From NCBI GenBank assembly GCA_946184595.1, contig CAMHFM010000037.1, positions 1 through 7,170 on the forward strand: a DNA stretch of 7,170 nucleotides. Reading direction: 5' to 3'. The position numbers and the translations under genes are program-made. This DNA comes from an uncultured Azospirillum sp. Its GTDB lineage: Bacteria; Pseudomonadota; Alphaproteobacteria; RF32; CAG-239. Below the pieces are notes generated by a model, which had not been told where the DNA came from, did not search any database, and was given only the letters and a program-made list of their open reading frames with translations. Shown here in pieces: positions 1 through 5,736 of this stretch; position 1 is the stretch's first letter, and each line of letters begins with the position of its first letter.

Positions 1-46
1 TCTCGAATTTCGTGTCAAATTCTTTTTATATTCTCAGATATCCGTT

Positions 47-847
47 TTAAATCACCAGATATTTTCTCAGAAAATCCAGATCTTTTTCTGAAACACCAAA
101 TTCTTTTAATTTAGCAAGTCCGACCTCAACATATTTTAATTCTCGAATAACTGATTTTGTATAGTCAAAATAAATATCATTAATCCAGCTTAAATGGCCG
201 ATAAACTTTTCGGCTGCCGTATAATCTTCGTATTTTATATTCTTATTGATGTAATTTATTTGTTGATGTTGCCGCAGAAAACTCTTGAGTTCTTCCGATA
301 AACATTCCGGAGCCATCACTTTTCCCGTATAATGAGCTCCGCTATAAATGACTTGTTTTATATTATCAAGCTTATCCGCATCTCGTAGCAGCTTTGCAAT
401 AATATCCGCTGTTTTCTTGTCTTTATCCGTTAATTGCAAATAATAAGGATTTTGATAATTAATTTGATAATGATTATGTTCTCCGATAGCAAATAACAAA
501 ATCGGATTATTAAATAAAGGATTGTTCTTCAAAAGATTAACCGCAGCCATTCCGTGTTCAAATTCACTATGGGATAATATTTTTGTTTTGTTGTGCTGGT
601 AAAATCTCCCTAAATCGTGCAAAATCGCAGCTAATTCAACAAGTTCTTTTTCTTCTTCCGAAAATTCATGATAACTTTTTTCCTCATGATAAAAAATAGT
701 CATAATTTCAGAGCATACTTGAAATGTATGTTTGATTTTATGCAATTGCCATCTCTCAACAGCTTCAGAGACATCTTTACTTTGTTTTTCATAAGTTTCA
801 CAGATAAGTTTTACCGCTGCGTAAATATTATTTGTCTTATTCATCAT
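47..847 (-). CDS. HD-domain metal-dependent phosphohydrolase
   Basis: The 266-residue soluble protein belongs to the HD superfamily of metal-dependent phosphohydrolases, which act on nucleotides or phosphodiesters; its substrate cannot be read from sequence. The metal-site pattern is complete: His40, the His77-Asp78 doublet in ILHDLGRF, His98, His124 and Asp158 in RDADKLDN. This arrangement, with the late RDADKLD block, resembles stand-alone HD proteins of about 200-260 residues rather than RelA/SpoT or HD-GYP proteins, and no second domain is visible. It starts 9 nt after the cstA stop codon, so the two are almost certainly co-transcribed. The start is a tandem ATG ATG: AGAGGA (848-853) directly abuts the first ATG, so the second (842-844) has the better spacing and may be the true start. 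There is no convincing terminator in 1-46. Family call is confident; role is unknown. Confidence 0.85.
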   Translation of the reverse strand: MMNKTNNIYAAVKLICETYEKQSKDVSEAVERWQLHKIKHTFQVCSEIMTIFYHEEKSYHEFSEEEKELVELAAILHDLGRFYQHNKTKILSHSEFEHGMAAVNLLKNNPLFNNPILLFAIGEHNHYQINYQNPYYLQLTDKDKKTADIIAKLLRDADKLDNIKQVIYSGAHYTGKVMAPECLSEELKSFLRQHQQINYINKNIKYEDYTAAEKFIGHLSWINDIYFDYTKSVIRELKYVEVGLAKLKEFGVSEKDLDFLRKYLVI

Positions 848-856
848 TCCTCTTCT

Positions 857-2248
857 CTATTTTTTATGTTTTAAAACATAGCAACAGACCAAAGCAACGG
901 CAACAATAATACCTGTTGCAATTGACCACTCAAGCGGTAACCGGAAACCGATTTTATCGTACATAATATATGTCGTACAAACTGACGTCATAAATCCTGC
1001 CGGAAGCAACGTCAGCCAATAATTTTTATGTTCTTTGTACAGATAAAAAGTTGCCATCCATAAGGTAATCGTTGCCAAGCATTGATTTGCCCAACCAAAA
1101 TATACCCAAATCGTTGTAACATCAAAAAAGCTTAAAGCAATACCGCCAGATAAAACAATACTGCTGATTAATAAGCGTTTCTTGAGTGATTTGTTATCTT
1201 TTTGCCAATAGTCTCCAATGGTTAAACGTGCTGAACGAAATGCGGTGTCTCCGGAAGTAATTGATAATAGCACGACAGATAAAACAGCCAAAATTCCTCC
1301 GATTTGTCCGAGATATCCTTTTGCTACGCCTGAGACAACCCCTCCCGGGCCGCTTTGCGTAATGACTTCATTTAAACCTTCGCTTCCTTGATAAAAAGCT
1401 ATTCCCAAAGTTGCCCAAATTAAAGCGACAATACCTTCCGTAATCATTGCTCCGTAAAAAATAGAACGTCCGTATTTTTCATTTTCAAGACAACGTGCCA
1501 TTAACGGAGATTGTGTAGCATGGAATCCGCTTAATGCCCCACAAGCAATCGTTACAAACATTAGCGGAAAAATCGGCAGACCTTTCGGATGTAAATTAGC
1601 CAGAGTCAGATTGGGATAAAAAGCTTTATCTCCCGTAAATAACACAATAATCATTGCCACAGACACACCGATTAACAAAAGTGCAAATAATGGATAAAAC
1701 CGACCGATAATTTTATCTATTGGTAATAGAGTCGCTAAAAAATAATACCCAAAAATTGCTATAATCCACCATACAAACGGTGTTTGAGACATATTTGCCA
1801 ACATTTGCGCCGGGCTCATCGCAAATACAGAACCCAGTAATAATAAAAAGAAAACCATAAAAATTAAAAATATACCTTTAATCTTTGAGCCTAAATATTT
1901 TTCAACTAACGGCACTAACGACTGTCCACCGTTGCGGACGGAAATCATTCCGGCCATATAATCATGTACACCACCGGCAAAAATCGAGCCAAAAACAATC
2001 CATAATAGAGCGACAGGTCCGTATAATGCCCCCAAAATTGCCCCAAAGACAGGCCCTAAGCCAGCAATATTCAGAAATTGTATCAAAAAAACACGCCATG
2101 TCGGCAAAATCATAAAATCGACATTGTCGCATTTGGTAATAGCCGGTGTTTTTGCTTTTTCATTTATAGAAAAAACTTTTTCAACTATTCTTCCATAAAT
2201 CAAATAACCAACAATTAATGTGGCCACAGCTAATAAAAATATAGTCAT
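857..2248 (-). CDS. cstA: Short CstA-family transporter (carbon starvation protein)
   Basis: This is an inner-membrane protein of 463 residues with about 12-13 hydrophobic segments. It belongs to the CstA family; E. coli members CstA and BtsT (YjiY) import pyruvate, and CstA has also been linked to peptide uptake. Family blocks are easy to see: PTWRVFLIQFLN then GLGPVFGAILGA (49-72), AGGVHDYMAG (91-100), SGFHATQSPLMARCL (240-254), TSGDTAFRSARLTIGD (331-346) and YFGWANQ (383-389). E. coli CstA is about 701 residues, so this is the short form found in many anaerobes and gut bacteria, with the C-terminal extension absent rather than broken. AGAGG sits 5 nt before the ATG (2254-2258). A sigma70-like promoter lies at 2281-2309. 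The small ybdD partner gene found beside E. coli cstA is absent; an HD hydrolase follows instead. Substrate (pyruvate or another) is inferred from family only. Confidence 0.92.
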   Translation of the reverse strand: MTIFLLAVATLIVGYLIYGRIVEKVFSINEKAKTPAITKCDNVDFMILPTWRVFLIQFLNIAGLGPVFGAILGALYGPVALLWIVFGSIFAGGVHDYMAGMISVRNGGQSLVPLVEKYLGSKIKGIFLIFMVFFLLLLGSVFAMSPAQMLANMSQTPFVWWIIAIFGYYFLATLLPIDKIIGRFYPLFALLLIGVSVAMIIVLFTGDKAFYPNLTLANLHPKGLPIFPLMFVTIACGALSGFHATQSPLMARCLENEKYGRSIFYGAMITEGIVALIWATLGIAFYQGSEGLNEVITQSGPGGVVSGVAKGYLGQIGGILAVLSVVLLSITSGDTAFRSARLTIGDYWQKDNKSLKKRLLISSIVLSGGIALSFFDVTTIWVYFGWANQCLATITLWMATFYLYKEHKNYWLTLLPAGFMTSVCTTYIMYDKIGFRLPLEWSIATGIIVAVALVCCYVLKHKK

Positions 2249-2260
2249 TTTTTCCTCTGT

Positions 2261-2306
2261 AAACGTTTTTATGTTCTGTTTTTATATTTTATAACACAAA
2301 ACGTTT
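2261..2306. promoter_or_regulatory. Pair of AAACGTTT palindromes flanking the cstA promoter (candidate operators)
   Basis: The perfect 8-bp palindrome AAACGTTT occurs at 2261-2268 and at 2299-2306, 38 bp centre to centre. The upstream copy overlaps the predicted -35 box of cstA and the downstream copy lies in the early transcribed region, the layout expected of a repressor pair. A CpG-centred palindrome of this type resembles the core of LacI/PurR-family operators, but no such regulator is in the window. A third copy lies inside a coding region (3723-3730), so chance cannot be excluded. Confidence 0.35.
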
Positions 2307-2309
2307 CAA
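2281..2309 (-). promoter_or_regulatory. Predicted sigma70-like promoter of cstA
   Basis: On the minus strand, TTGAAA (2304-2309) and TATAAA (2281-2286) are separated by exactly 17 nt. This puts the start of transcription near 2274 and gives a leader of about 25 nt before the cstA ATG. It is the best-matching promoter in the window. One AAACGTTT palindrome overlaps its -35 box and another lies just after the predicted start. Confidence 0.6.
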
Positions 2310-2311
2310 AA

Positions 2312-2337
2312 AGTATTAATAATCTTTTTTTAATACT
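2312..2337. repeat. 8-bp inverted repeat in the cstA/small-gene divergent region
   Basis: AGTATTAA (2312-2319) and TTAATACT (2330-2337) form a perfect inverted repeat around a 10-nt spacer. It lies upstream of both divergent genes: just beyond the cstA -35 box, and 40 nt before the ATG at 2377, where it would overlap or adjoin any promoter of that gene. Arms and spacing fit a dimeric regulator site better than a terminator, since the all-but-AT stem would be weak and neither side has the usual GC stem plus T-run. Confidence 0.35.
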
Positions 2338-2376
2338 CTCTTTATATGCTTTATTCATATTTTCAGGAGAAAAATC

Positions 2377-2784
2377 ATGTTAAAATATCTTTCTTTATGT
2401 CTTTGCTTGTTAAGTTCTGCAGCAGTTGCTCAGTCTCAAATTATCAACTATGTGACACCTTCCCAGCAAGAACTTTCCGAGCCTCAAAGTAATGTACAAA
2501 ATATTGTTGTTGAAGATGATGATTTTTTCAGCGATATGGATAAACTTGCAGCTGAACGCGGAGATGATCATGCTATGGGAACTTTAGCTAATACATGTTT
2601 ACATAAAAAAGATTTTGAATGTGCCTATAAATGGGCAGGAATTGCTTTACGCGGCTCTTATTGGCGAAGCCAAGGCATGACAGATAAAATTAAAAACATT
2701 CAAGAAGAAGCCAAAGGGAATCTCTCCGAGCAACAAATCAATGACTTGGATGCTCTTATCAAAAACTTTTCGCCTAAACGATAG
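2377..2784 (+). CDS. Small exported protein with Sel1/TPR-like segment
   Basis: The product is 135 residues and begins with a classic signal peptide: Lys3, a hydrophobic core (5-17) and an AVA-QS cleavage site after residue 18. The mature protein is therefore about 117 residues, probably periplasmic. No lipobox is present; Cys8 and Cys10 lie within the hydrophobic core. A Gln/Ser/Asn-rich linker and an acidic patch EDDDFFSDMD (46-55) come first, then residues about 58-100 (AERGDDHAMGTLA ... AYKWAGIALRG) have the alanine/glycine spacing of a single Sel1 or TPR-like helical hairpin. Cys74 and Cys82, in its two helices, could form a disulfide. AGGAGA (2365-2370) is 6 nt before the ATG. The gene is divergent from cstA and convergent with the response regulator, whose stop lies 3 nt beyond its own. 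I recognise no named family; function is unknown. Confidence 0.8.
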   Translation: MLKYLSLCLCLLSSAAVAQSQIINYVTPSQQELSEPQSNVQNIVVEDDDFFSDMDKLAAERGDDHAMGTLANTCLHKKDFECAYKWAGIALRGSYWRSQGMTDKIKNIQEEAKGNLSEQQINDLDALIKNFSPKR

Positions 2785-2787
2785 AGG

Positions 2788-3420
2788 TTAGATAATACCC
2801 ATTTTTTGAGCCATAACTACAGCTTGCGTTCGATTTGTCGCGCCGACAGAACGCAACAGTGCATTAATATGAAGTTTGACGGTTGCTTCCGAAACTCCCA
2901 TTTCATAGGCAATTTGTTTATTTGAAAGTCCTTGAGCCACCAGATTTAATACCTGATTTTGGCGATGTGTTAATGTTTTGCTTAATCCTATATGGCGCGT
3001 ATCTTGTACAACCGAAGCCGGAGAAGGTTGTAAAACAGATGGCGGTAGATATGTTCCACCATCTAACACCAATTGCAAAGCGCGTTGCTGAACTTCAGGT
3101 TCCGAACGTTTATTAATAAAACCGTTGACTCCCATTTCTAAACTTTTTCGGATTGTTCCGTTATCTTCTCCTGCCGAAACAACGACAAATTTTGCATTCG
3201 GTGCTTTACTTTTTAATTCTCTTAACGCTTCTTCCCAATTCATATCCGGCATATCCAAATCAATAACCACTAATGAAATATGGGCATCTGTTTCAACAAA
3301 TTTGAGCGCTTGATTAAAATTTGCCGCTTGTAAAATGATAAACTCCGGATTTATTTTTTCTAATTGCAGTGTCAATCCGTCTCTAAACAATGCGTGATCA
3401 TCTGCTATAAGAACTTTCAT
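2788..3420 (-). CDS. NarL/FixJ-type response regulator with LuxR helix-turn-helix
   Basis: This 210-residue two-component regulator has a receiver domain (about 1-120) and a LuxR-type DNA-binding domain (about 146-208). Receiver residues are intact: acidic pair Asp7-Asp8, phosphoacceptor Asp54 in VVIDLDMPD, Ser82 at the Thr/Ser switch position and Lys104 in FINKR. The output domain shows LTHRQNQVLNLVAQGLSNKQ (150-169) and SEATVKLHINALLRSVGATN (177-196), the usual scaffold and recognition helices; the common LTxREREVL is LTHRQNQVL here. Such proteins bind DNA as dimers when phosphorylated. No histidine kinase is in the window, so it is an orphan here. AGAGGAG (3429-3435) lies 8 nt before the ATG. 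The leader holds a predicted promoter, a palindrome and a hairpin, which suggests its own regulation. Its target genes are unknown; adjacent cstA and the exported protein are only candidates. Confidence 0.92.
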   Translation of the reverse strand: MKVLIADDHALFRDGLTLQLEKINPEFIILQAANFNQALKFVETDAHISLVVIDLDMPDMNWEEALRELKSKAPNAKFVVVSAGEDNGTIRKSLEMGVNGFINKRSEPEVQQRALQLVLDGGTYLPPSVLQPSPASVVQDTRHIGLSKTLTHRQNQVLNLVAQGLSNKQIAYEMGVSEATVKLHINALLRSVGATNRTQAVVMAQKMGII

Positions 3421-3444
3421 CTACAACACTCCTCTAAACTTGCT

Positions 3445-3463
3445 TGAGTCTTTTCAAGACTCA
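3445..3463 (-). promoter_or_regulatory. Hairpin in the response-regulator leader
   Basis: TGAGTCTT (3445-3452) and AAGACTCA (3456-3463) pair perfectly across a 3-nt loop. In the predicted transcript of the response regulator the stem ends about 9 nt before the AGAGGAG ribosome binding site. No T-run follows on either strand, so it is not a standard intrinsic terminator. It could influence translation or mRNA stability, or be a DNA operator. Confidence 0.4.
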
Positions 3464-3475
3464 TATTCATCCCGT

Positions 3476-3504
3476 TAGATAAAGACATAATGTCTCTCTG
3501 ACAA
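3476..3504 (-). promoter_or_regulatory. Predicted response-regulator promoter with palindromic spacer
   Basis: On the minus strand TTGTCA (3499-3504, 5 of 6 consensus matches) is 17 nt from TATCTA (3476-3481, a weak -10). The spacer contains the 13-bp palindrome AGACATTATGTCT (3483-3495), nearly centred between the two boxes. A protein bound there would compete with RNA polymerase or alter spacer geometry, so this is a candidate site for repression or self-control. The weak -10 keeps confidence moderate. Confidence 0.45.
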
Positions 3505-3538
3505 ATTTAAAGGCACGGCTAAACTTTTTGAGATAAGT

Positions 3539-4363
3539 TTACGATAAGATTATCGGTTGAGCATATGTTCCGGCTAAGTGTAAGTTTTTAAAGACTTCCG
3601 GAATTTCAAGTTTTTGTATTTCTTCAGCCGTACAAAAACCTTTAACCTCAACCAAACTATATTTGGTATCTTCTTTATTGACAGACTTAACTAATTTTGC
3701 TTCTGCAAAACCTAAACTATTAAACGTTTCGGTAATTGTCGAATGACTGACGTTTATTTCCGTCTCTACCGCAAATAAACTGTTATCAATACCGCTGGCA
3801 TCACTAGGTAATAATGCCAAGACATACACTTCATTTTCTTGAGTAATATTTGCACTGCGAATAAAAGGAAGTTTAGCTACAATATTCAAACTTTCTTTAT
3901 TTTTATCAGCAGACAAAGCATTCCACCAAGGATTATCATTCATTTCATTATTATCACTCGGAATAATAGCAATATCTGCCTCACGCGTACTTACCAAATT
4001 AAAAACCTGGCTATAGCTACTTAGAATCGTAGTTGAAACAAAGCTTCCGAAATGTTCTTGCACCTGATGTAGAATAGAACCATCTCTTTCATCGCCATAC
4101 ACGGCAATTTTAAGCTTTTCTTTCATATTGGCACTGGCACTTAAAATTTCCCGCCAAATTTTAGCAACAACATACTCTGGGAAGTCTCCGGTATGATATT
4201 TTAGCATCCACCGAATTCCCTTAGCTTCTTGTCCCAGTAAATTCTCTATTCTGACAGGATATGGATTTTCTTTTACCAACTCAGCGCGCTGCATCAATAA
4301 TTTATAAAGTTTCGTATCTATATCTTCTATTTTCTTTTGAACATCTACTTTCTGCTCTGACAT
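3539..4363 (-). CDS. Chorismate-mutase-like protein with prephenate-dehydratase-like C-terminal region, possibly non-catalytic
   Basis: The 274-residue protein resembles alphaproteobacterial proteins annotated chorismate mutase. Residues about 6-80 follow the AroQ helical pattern: KIEDIDTKLYKLLMQRAELV (11-30), then GQEA (44-47) and VVAKIWREILSAS (65-77). AroQ enzymes turn chorismate into prephenate for Phe/Tyr synthesis. Residues about 84-160 (KLKIAVYGDERDGS, ADIAIIPSDNN, WW) look like a prephenate-dehydratase-type alpha/beta domain, and the tail ends in LVEVKGF and AGTYAQPI. By eye-alignment to E. coli P-protein, Arg26 is kept, but Gln9 and Gln45 stand where substrate-binding Arg11 and Arg51 would be, and the loop carrying Lys39 is shortened, so activity is doubtful. 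It starts 20 nt after rsmD with only a weak purine-rich upstream site (the nearest AGAGG is 17 nt away), so it probably depends on rluB-rsmD transcription. No other aromatic-pathway gene is present. Confidence 0.7.
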   Translation of the reverse strand: MSEQKVDVQKKIEDIDTKLYKLLMQRAELVKENPYPVRIENLLGQEAKGIRWMLKYHTGDFPEYVVAKIWREILSASANMKEKLKIAVYGDERDGSILHQVQEHFGSFVSTTILSSYSQVFNLVSTREADIAIIPSDNNEMNDNPWWNALSADKNKESLNIVAKLPFIRSANITQENEVYVLALLPSDASGIDNSLFAVETEINVSHSTITETFNSLGFAEAKLVKSVNKEDTKYSLVEVKGFCTAEEIQKLEIPEVFKNLHLAGTYAQPIILS

Positions 4364-4383
4364 TATTATTCTTTTTCTAACCT

Positions 4384-4935
4384 CTACTGAATTGGTTTAT
4401 ATTGTAAAAAAATTATTTTTGCTAATCCATATATACGCTCATTTTTTATTTCATAGCAAGATGGAATTACAATTTGTTCAGTTTTTTCGACTTCAACCAT
4501 ACATAAAGCGTCTTCTTTAAGCCATTTTTTCTCATCAATTTGAGATAAGGCAACTTCGCTTAATCCCTTATTATACGGTGCATCCATAAATATCAAATCA
4601 TATTGTTCTGATGCTATCGGCAAATTTTCGACAGAAGCTCTGATAATGTTAATTTTTTCCTTTTCTGTTGGAAATAAAACAGTATTTTTCAGAAGATTTC
4701 GCGTATCAACATCAATCAAGGCAATTTTTTTTGCTCCGCGAGATAAAGCCTCTAAAGCCACCGCACCGGTGCCACCAAATACATCTAAAAATGTATATTC
4801 GCCCCAGTCATTTTCAAGTTGCGCATTCAGAATATTAAATAAAGCCTCTCGCGCGCGATCTGATGTCGGCCGTACTTTATCGGAATCGGGAGAAAACAGT
4901 TTTTTTCCTCGGTATTTTCCACCGACTATTCTCAT
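4384..4935 (-). CDS. rsmD: 16S rRNA m2G966 methyltransferase RsmD
   Basis: The 183-residue protein matches the RsmD family, which uses S-adenosylmethionine to methylate N2 of G966 (E. coli numbering) in 16S rRNA during 30S assembly. Signature blocks are in order: MRIVGGKYRGKKL at the N-terminus, RPTSDRAREALFNIL (22-36), the SAM-binding motif I LDVFGGTGAVALEALSRGA (50-68), acidic Asp75/Asp77 after the second strand, and the catalytic motif at 118-121. That last motif, normally DPPY or DPPF, reads DAPY, with Ala119 in place of the first proline. Length is normal for the family. Its ATG overlaps the rluB stop codon as ATGA (4932-4935), a sign of translational coupling; AGGAAAGGTG (4941-4950) provides the ribosome binding site within the rluB end. 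The chorismate-mutase-like gene follows after 20 nt. Confidence 0.93.
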   Translation of the reverse strand: MRIVGGKYRGKKLFSPDSDKVRPTSDRAREALFNILNAQLENDWGEYTFLDVFGGTGAVALEALSRGAKKIALIDVDTRNLLKNTVLFPTEKEKINIIRASVENLPIASEQYDLIFMDAPYNKGLSEVALSQIDEKKWLKEDALCMVEVEKTEQIVIPSCYEIKNERIYGLAKIIFLQYKPIQ

Positions 4936-5654
4936 AGGGTCACCTTTCCTCCTAACTGTTCACGCAGAACTTTTTGTGACACTTCTCTCACTTCACCTTT
5001 CTTCAGGCTACCAAGTTGGAACGGTCCGTAAGAAAGTCTGATTAAACGAGCAACTTCCAATCCGACGGACTTCATTAATTTACGAATCTCGCGATTTTTA
5101 CCCTCGCTCAACGTTACACTTAGCCAAGCATTAGATCCCTGCTCGCTTTCAATAACGACTTTAGCAGCTCCGTATTGCACCCCATCAACAACGGCTCCAT
5201 CAGCCAAATCTGCTAATTTCTTTTTATCAATTGTCCCATGCACTTTAACTTTATAGCGGCGGCTCCATGCGTTTTGCGGTAACTCAAGGGCACGCGATAA
5301 TTCTCCGTTATTGGTTAACAACAAAAGTCCTTCTGAGTTCAAATCCAAACGACCGACAGAAATAACGCGCGGTAATCCCGCCGGTAAATTTTCAAACACA
5401 GTCGGACGACCGGCTGTATCGCTATGCGTTGTAACCAATCCGACCGGTTTATAATACAACCATAATCTGGTTTGTTCCGGCTGAGCTATTTTTTCACCAT
5501 CAACGCGAATCTGCTCTGTTCCCTCAATATTAAAGGCCGGTGTTTCGATGAGTTTACCATTAACCGTCACGCGTTGTTGCAAAATGAGCTTTTCGGCTTC
5601 ACGGCGGGAACAAACACCTGAGCGTGCCAAATATTTAGCTATTCTTTCAGTCAT
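4932..5654 (-). CDS. rluB: 23S rRNA pseudouridine synthase, RsuA/RluB family
   Basis: This 240-residue enzyme isomerises uridine to pseudouridine in rRNA; RluB acts on U2605 of E. coli 23S rRNA. Numbering from the start chosen here, an S4 RNA-binding domain occupies about 1-60 (ERIAKYLARSGVCSRREAEK), KPVG is at 69-72, and the catalytic aspartate is Asp104 in SVGRLDLNSEGLLLLTN (99-115); EGKNREIRKLM marks the C-terminal family block. The frame is open 20 codons further upstream, to an ATG at 5714, but AAGG (5661-5664) sits 6 nt before the ATG at 5652-5654 and the S4 domain starts right there, so the shorter start is preferred. The gene heads the rluB-rsmD-chorismate-mutase-like operon and is divergent from tadA, a common alphaproteobacterial layout. 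RluB is favoured over RsuA/RluE/RluF on overall resemblance to alphaproteobacterial RluB; the exact target base is inferred. Confidence 0.88.
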   Translation of the reverse strand: MTERIAKYLARSGVCSRREAEKLILQQRVTVNGKLIETPAFNIEGTEQIRVDGEKIAQPEQTRLWLYYKPVGLVTTHSDTAGRPTVFENLPAGLPRVISVGRLDLNSEGLLLLTNNGELSRALELPQNAWSRRYKVKVHGTIDKKKLADLADGAVVDGVQYGAAKVVIESEQGSNAWLSVTLSEGKNREIRKLMKSVGLEVARLIRLSYGPFQLGSLKKGEVREVSQKVLREQLGGKVTL

Positions 5655-5697
5655 AAAAATCCTTAAAATATTAACTATTCCTTTTGATATTGTTGTT

Positions 5698-5727
5698 ATC
5701 ATACTTCCAAACATTAATCAACTGCAA
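5698..5727 (-). promoter_or_regulatory. Predicted promoter of the rluB-rsmD operon
   Basis: On the minus strand TATGAT (5698-5703) is a good -10 box; TTGCAG (5722-5727), 18 nt upstream, is a weak -35. Transcription would start near 5691, leaving a leader of about 36 nt. The promoter lies in the 82-nt gap between the rluB and tadA start codons. No equally clear plus-strand promoter for tadA was found in the same gap. Confidence 0.35.
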
Positions 5728-5736
5728 GTTTTTAAC

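Noticed and set aside
5..22. Inverted repeat GAATTT-CGTGTC-AAATTC followed by a short T-run, possibly a terminator
   Set aside because: The 6-bp stem is nearly all A/T and on the plus strand, with no known plus-strand gene arriving from the left; too weak to call.
61..90. Palindrome ATTTTCTCAGAAAAT and the alternative stem CAGAAAA/TTTTCTG near the end of the HD gene
   Set aside because: Both lie inside well-supported coding sequence (the SEKDLDFLRKYL tail), and neither is followed by a T-run; likely coincidental in AT-rich DNA.
3542..3555. 14-bp palindrome CGATAAGATTATCG at the stop codon of the chorismate-mutase-like gene, with nearby AAACTT/AAGTTT repeat (3521-3540)
   Set aside because: Considered as a terminator, but a 2-nt loop cannot form the full stem, the second stem is A/T-rich, and no T-run follows on the minus strand.
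4646..5041. 131-codon open frame on the plus strand across rsmD and the end of rluB
   Set aside because: It is antisense to two well-supported genes, and its Ser/Arg/Phe-rich product shows no domain pattern.
5655..5714. N-terminal extension of the rluB frame to ATG 5714 (20 more residues)
   Set aside because: The S4 domain begins at the ATG at 5652-5654, which has AAGG 6 nt upstream; the extension would be off-family and would cross the predicted promoter.
5548..5736. N-terminal extension of the tadA frame back to 5548
   Set aside because: It would overlap rluB on the other strand and add over 60 residues not found in TadA; the family N-terminus starts at 5737.
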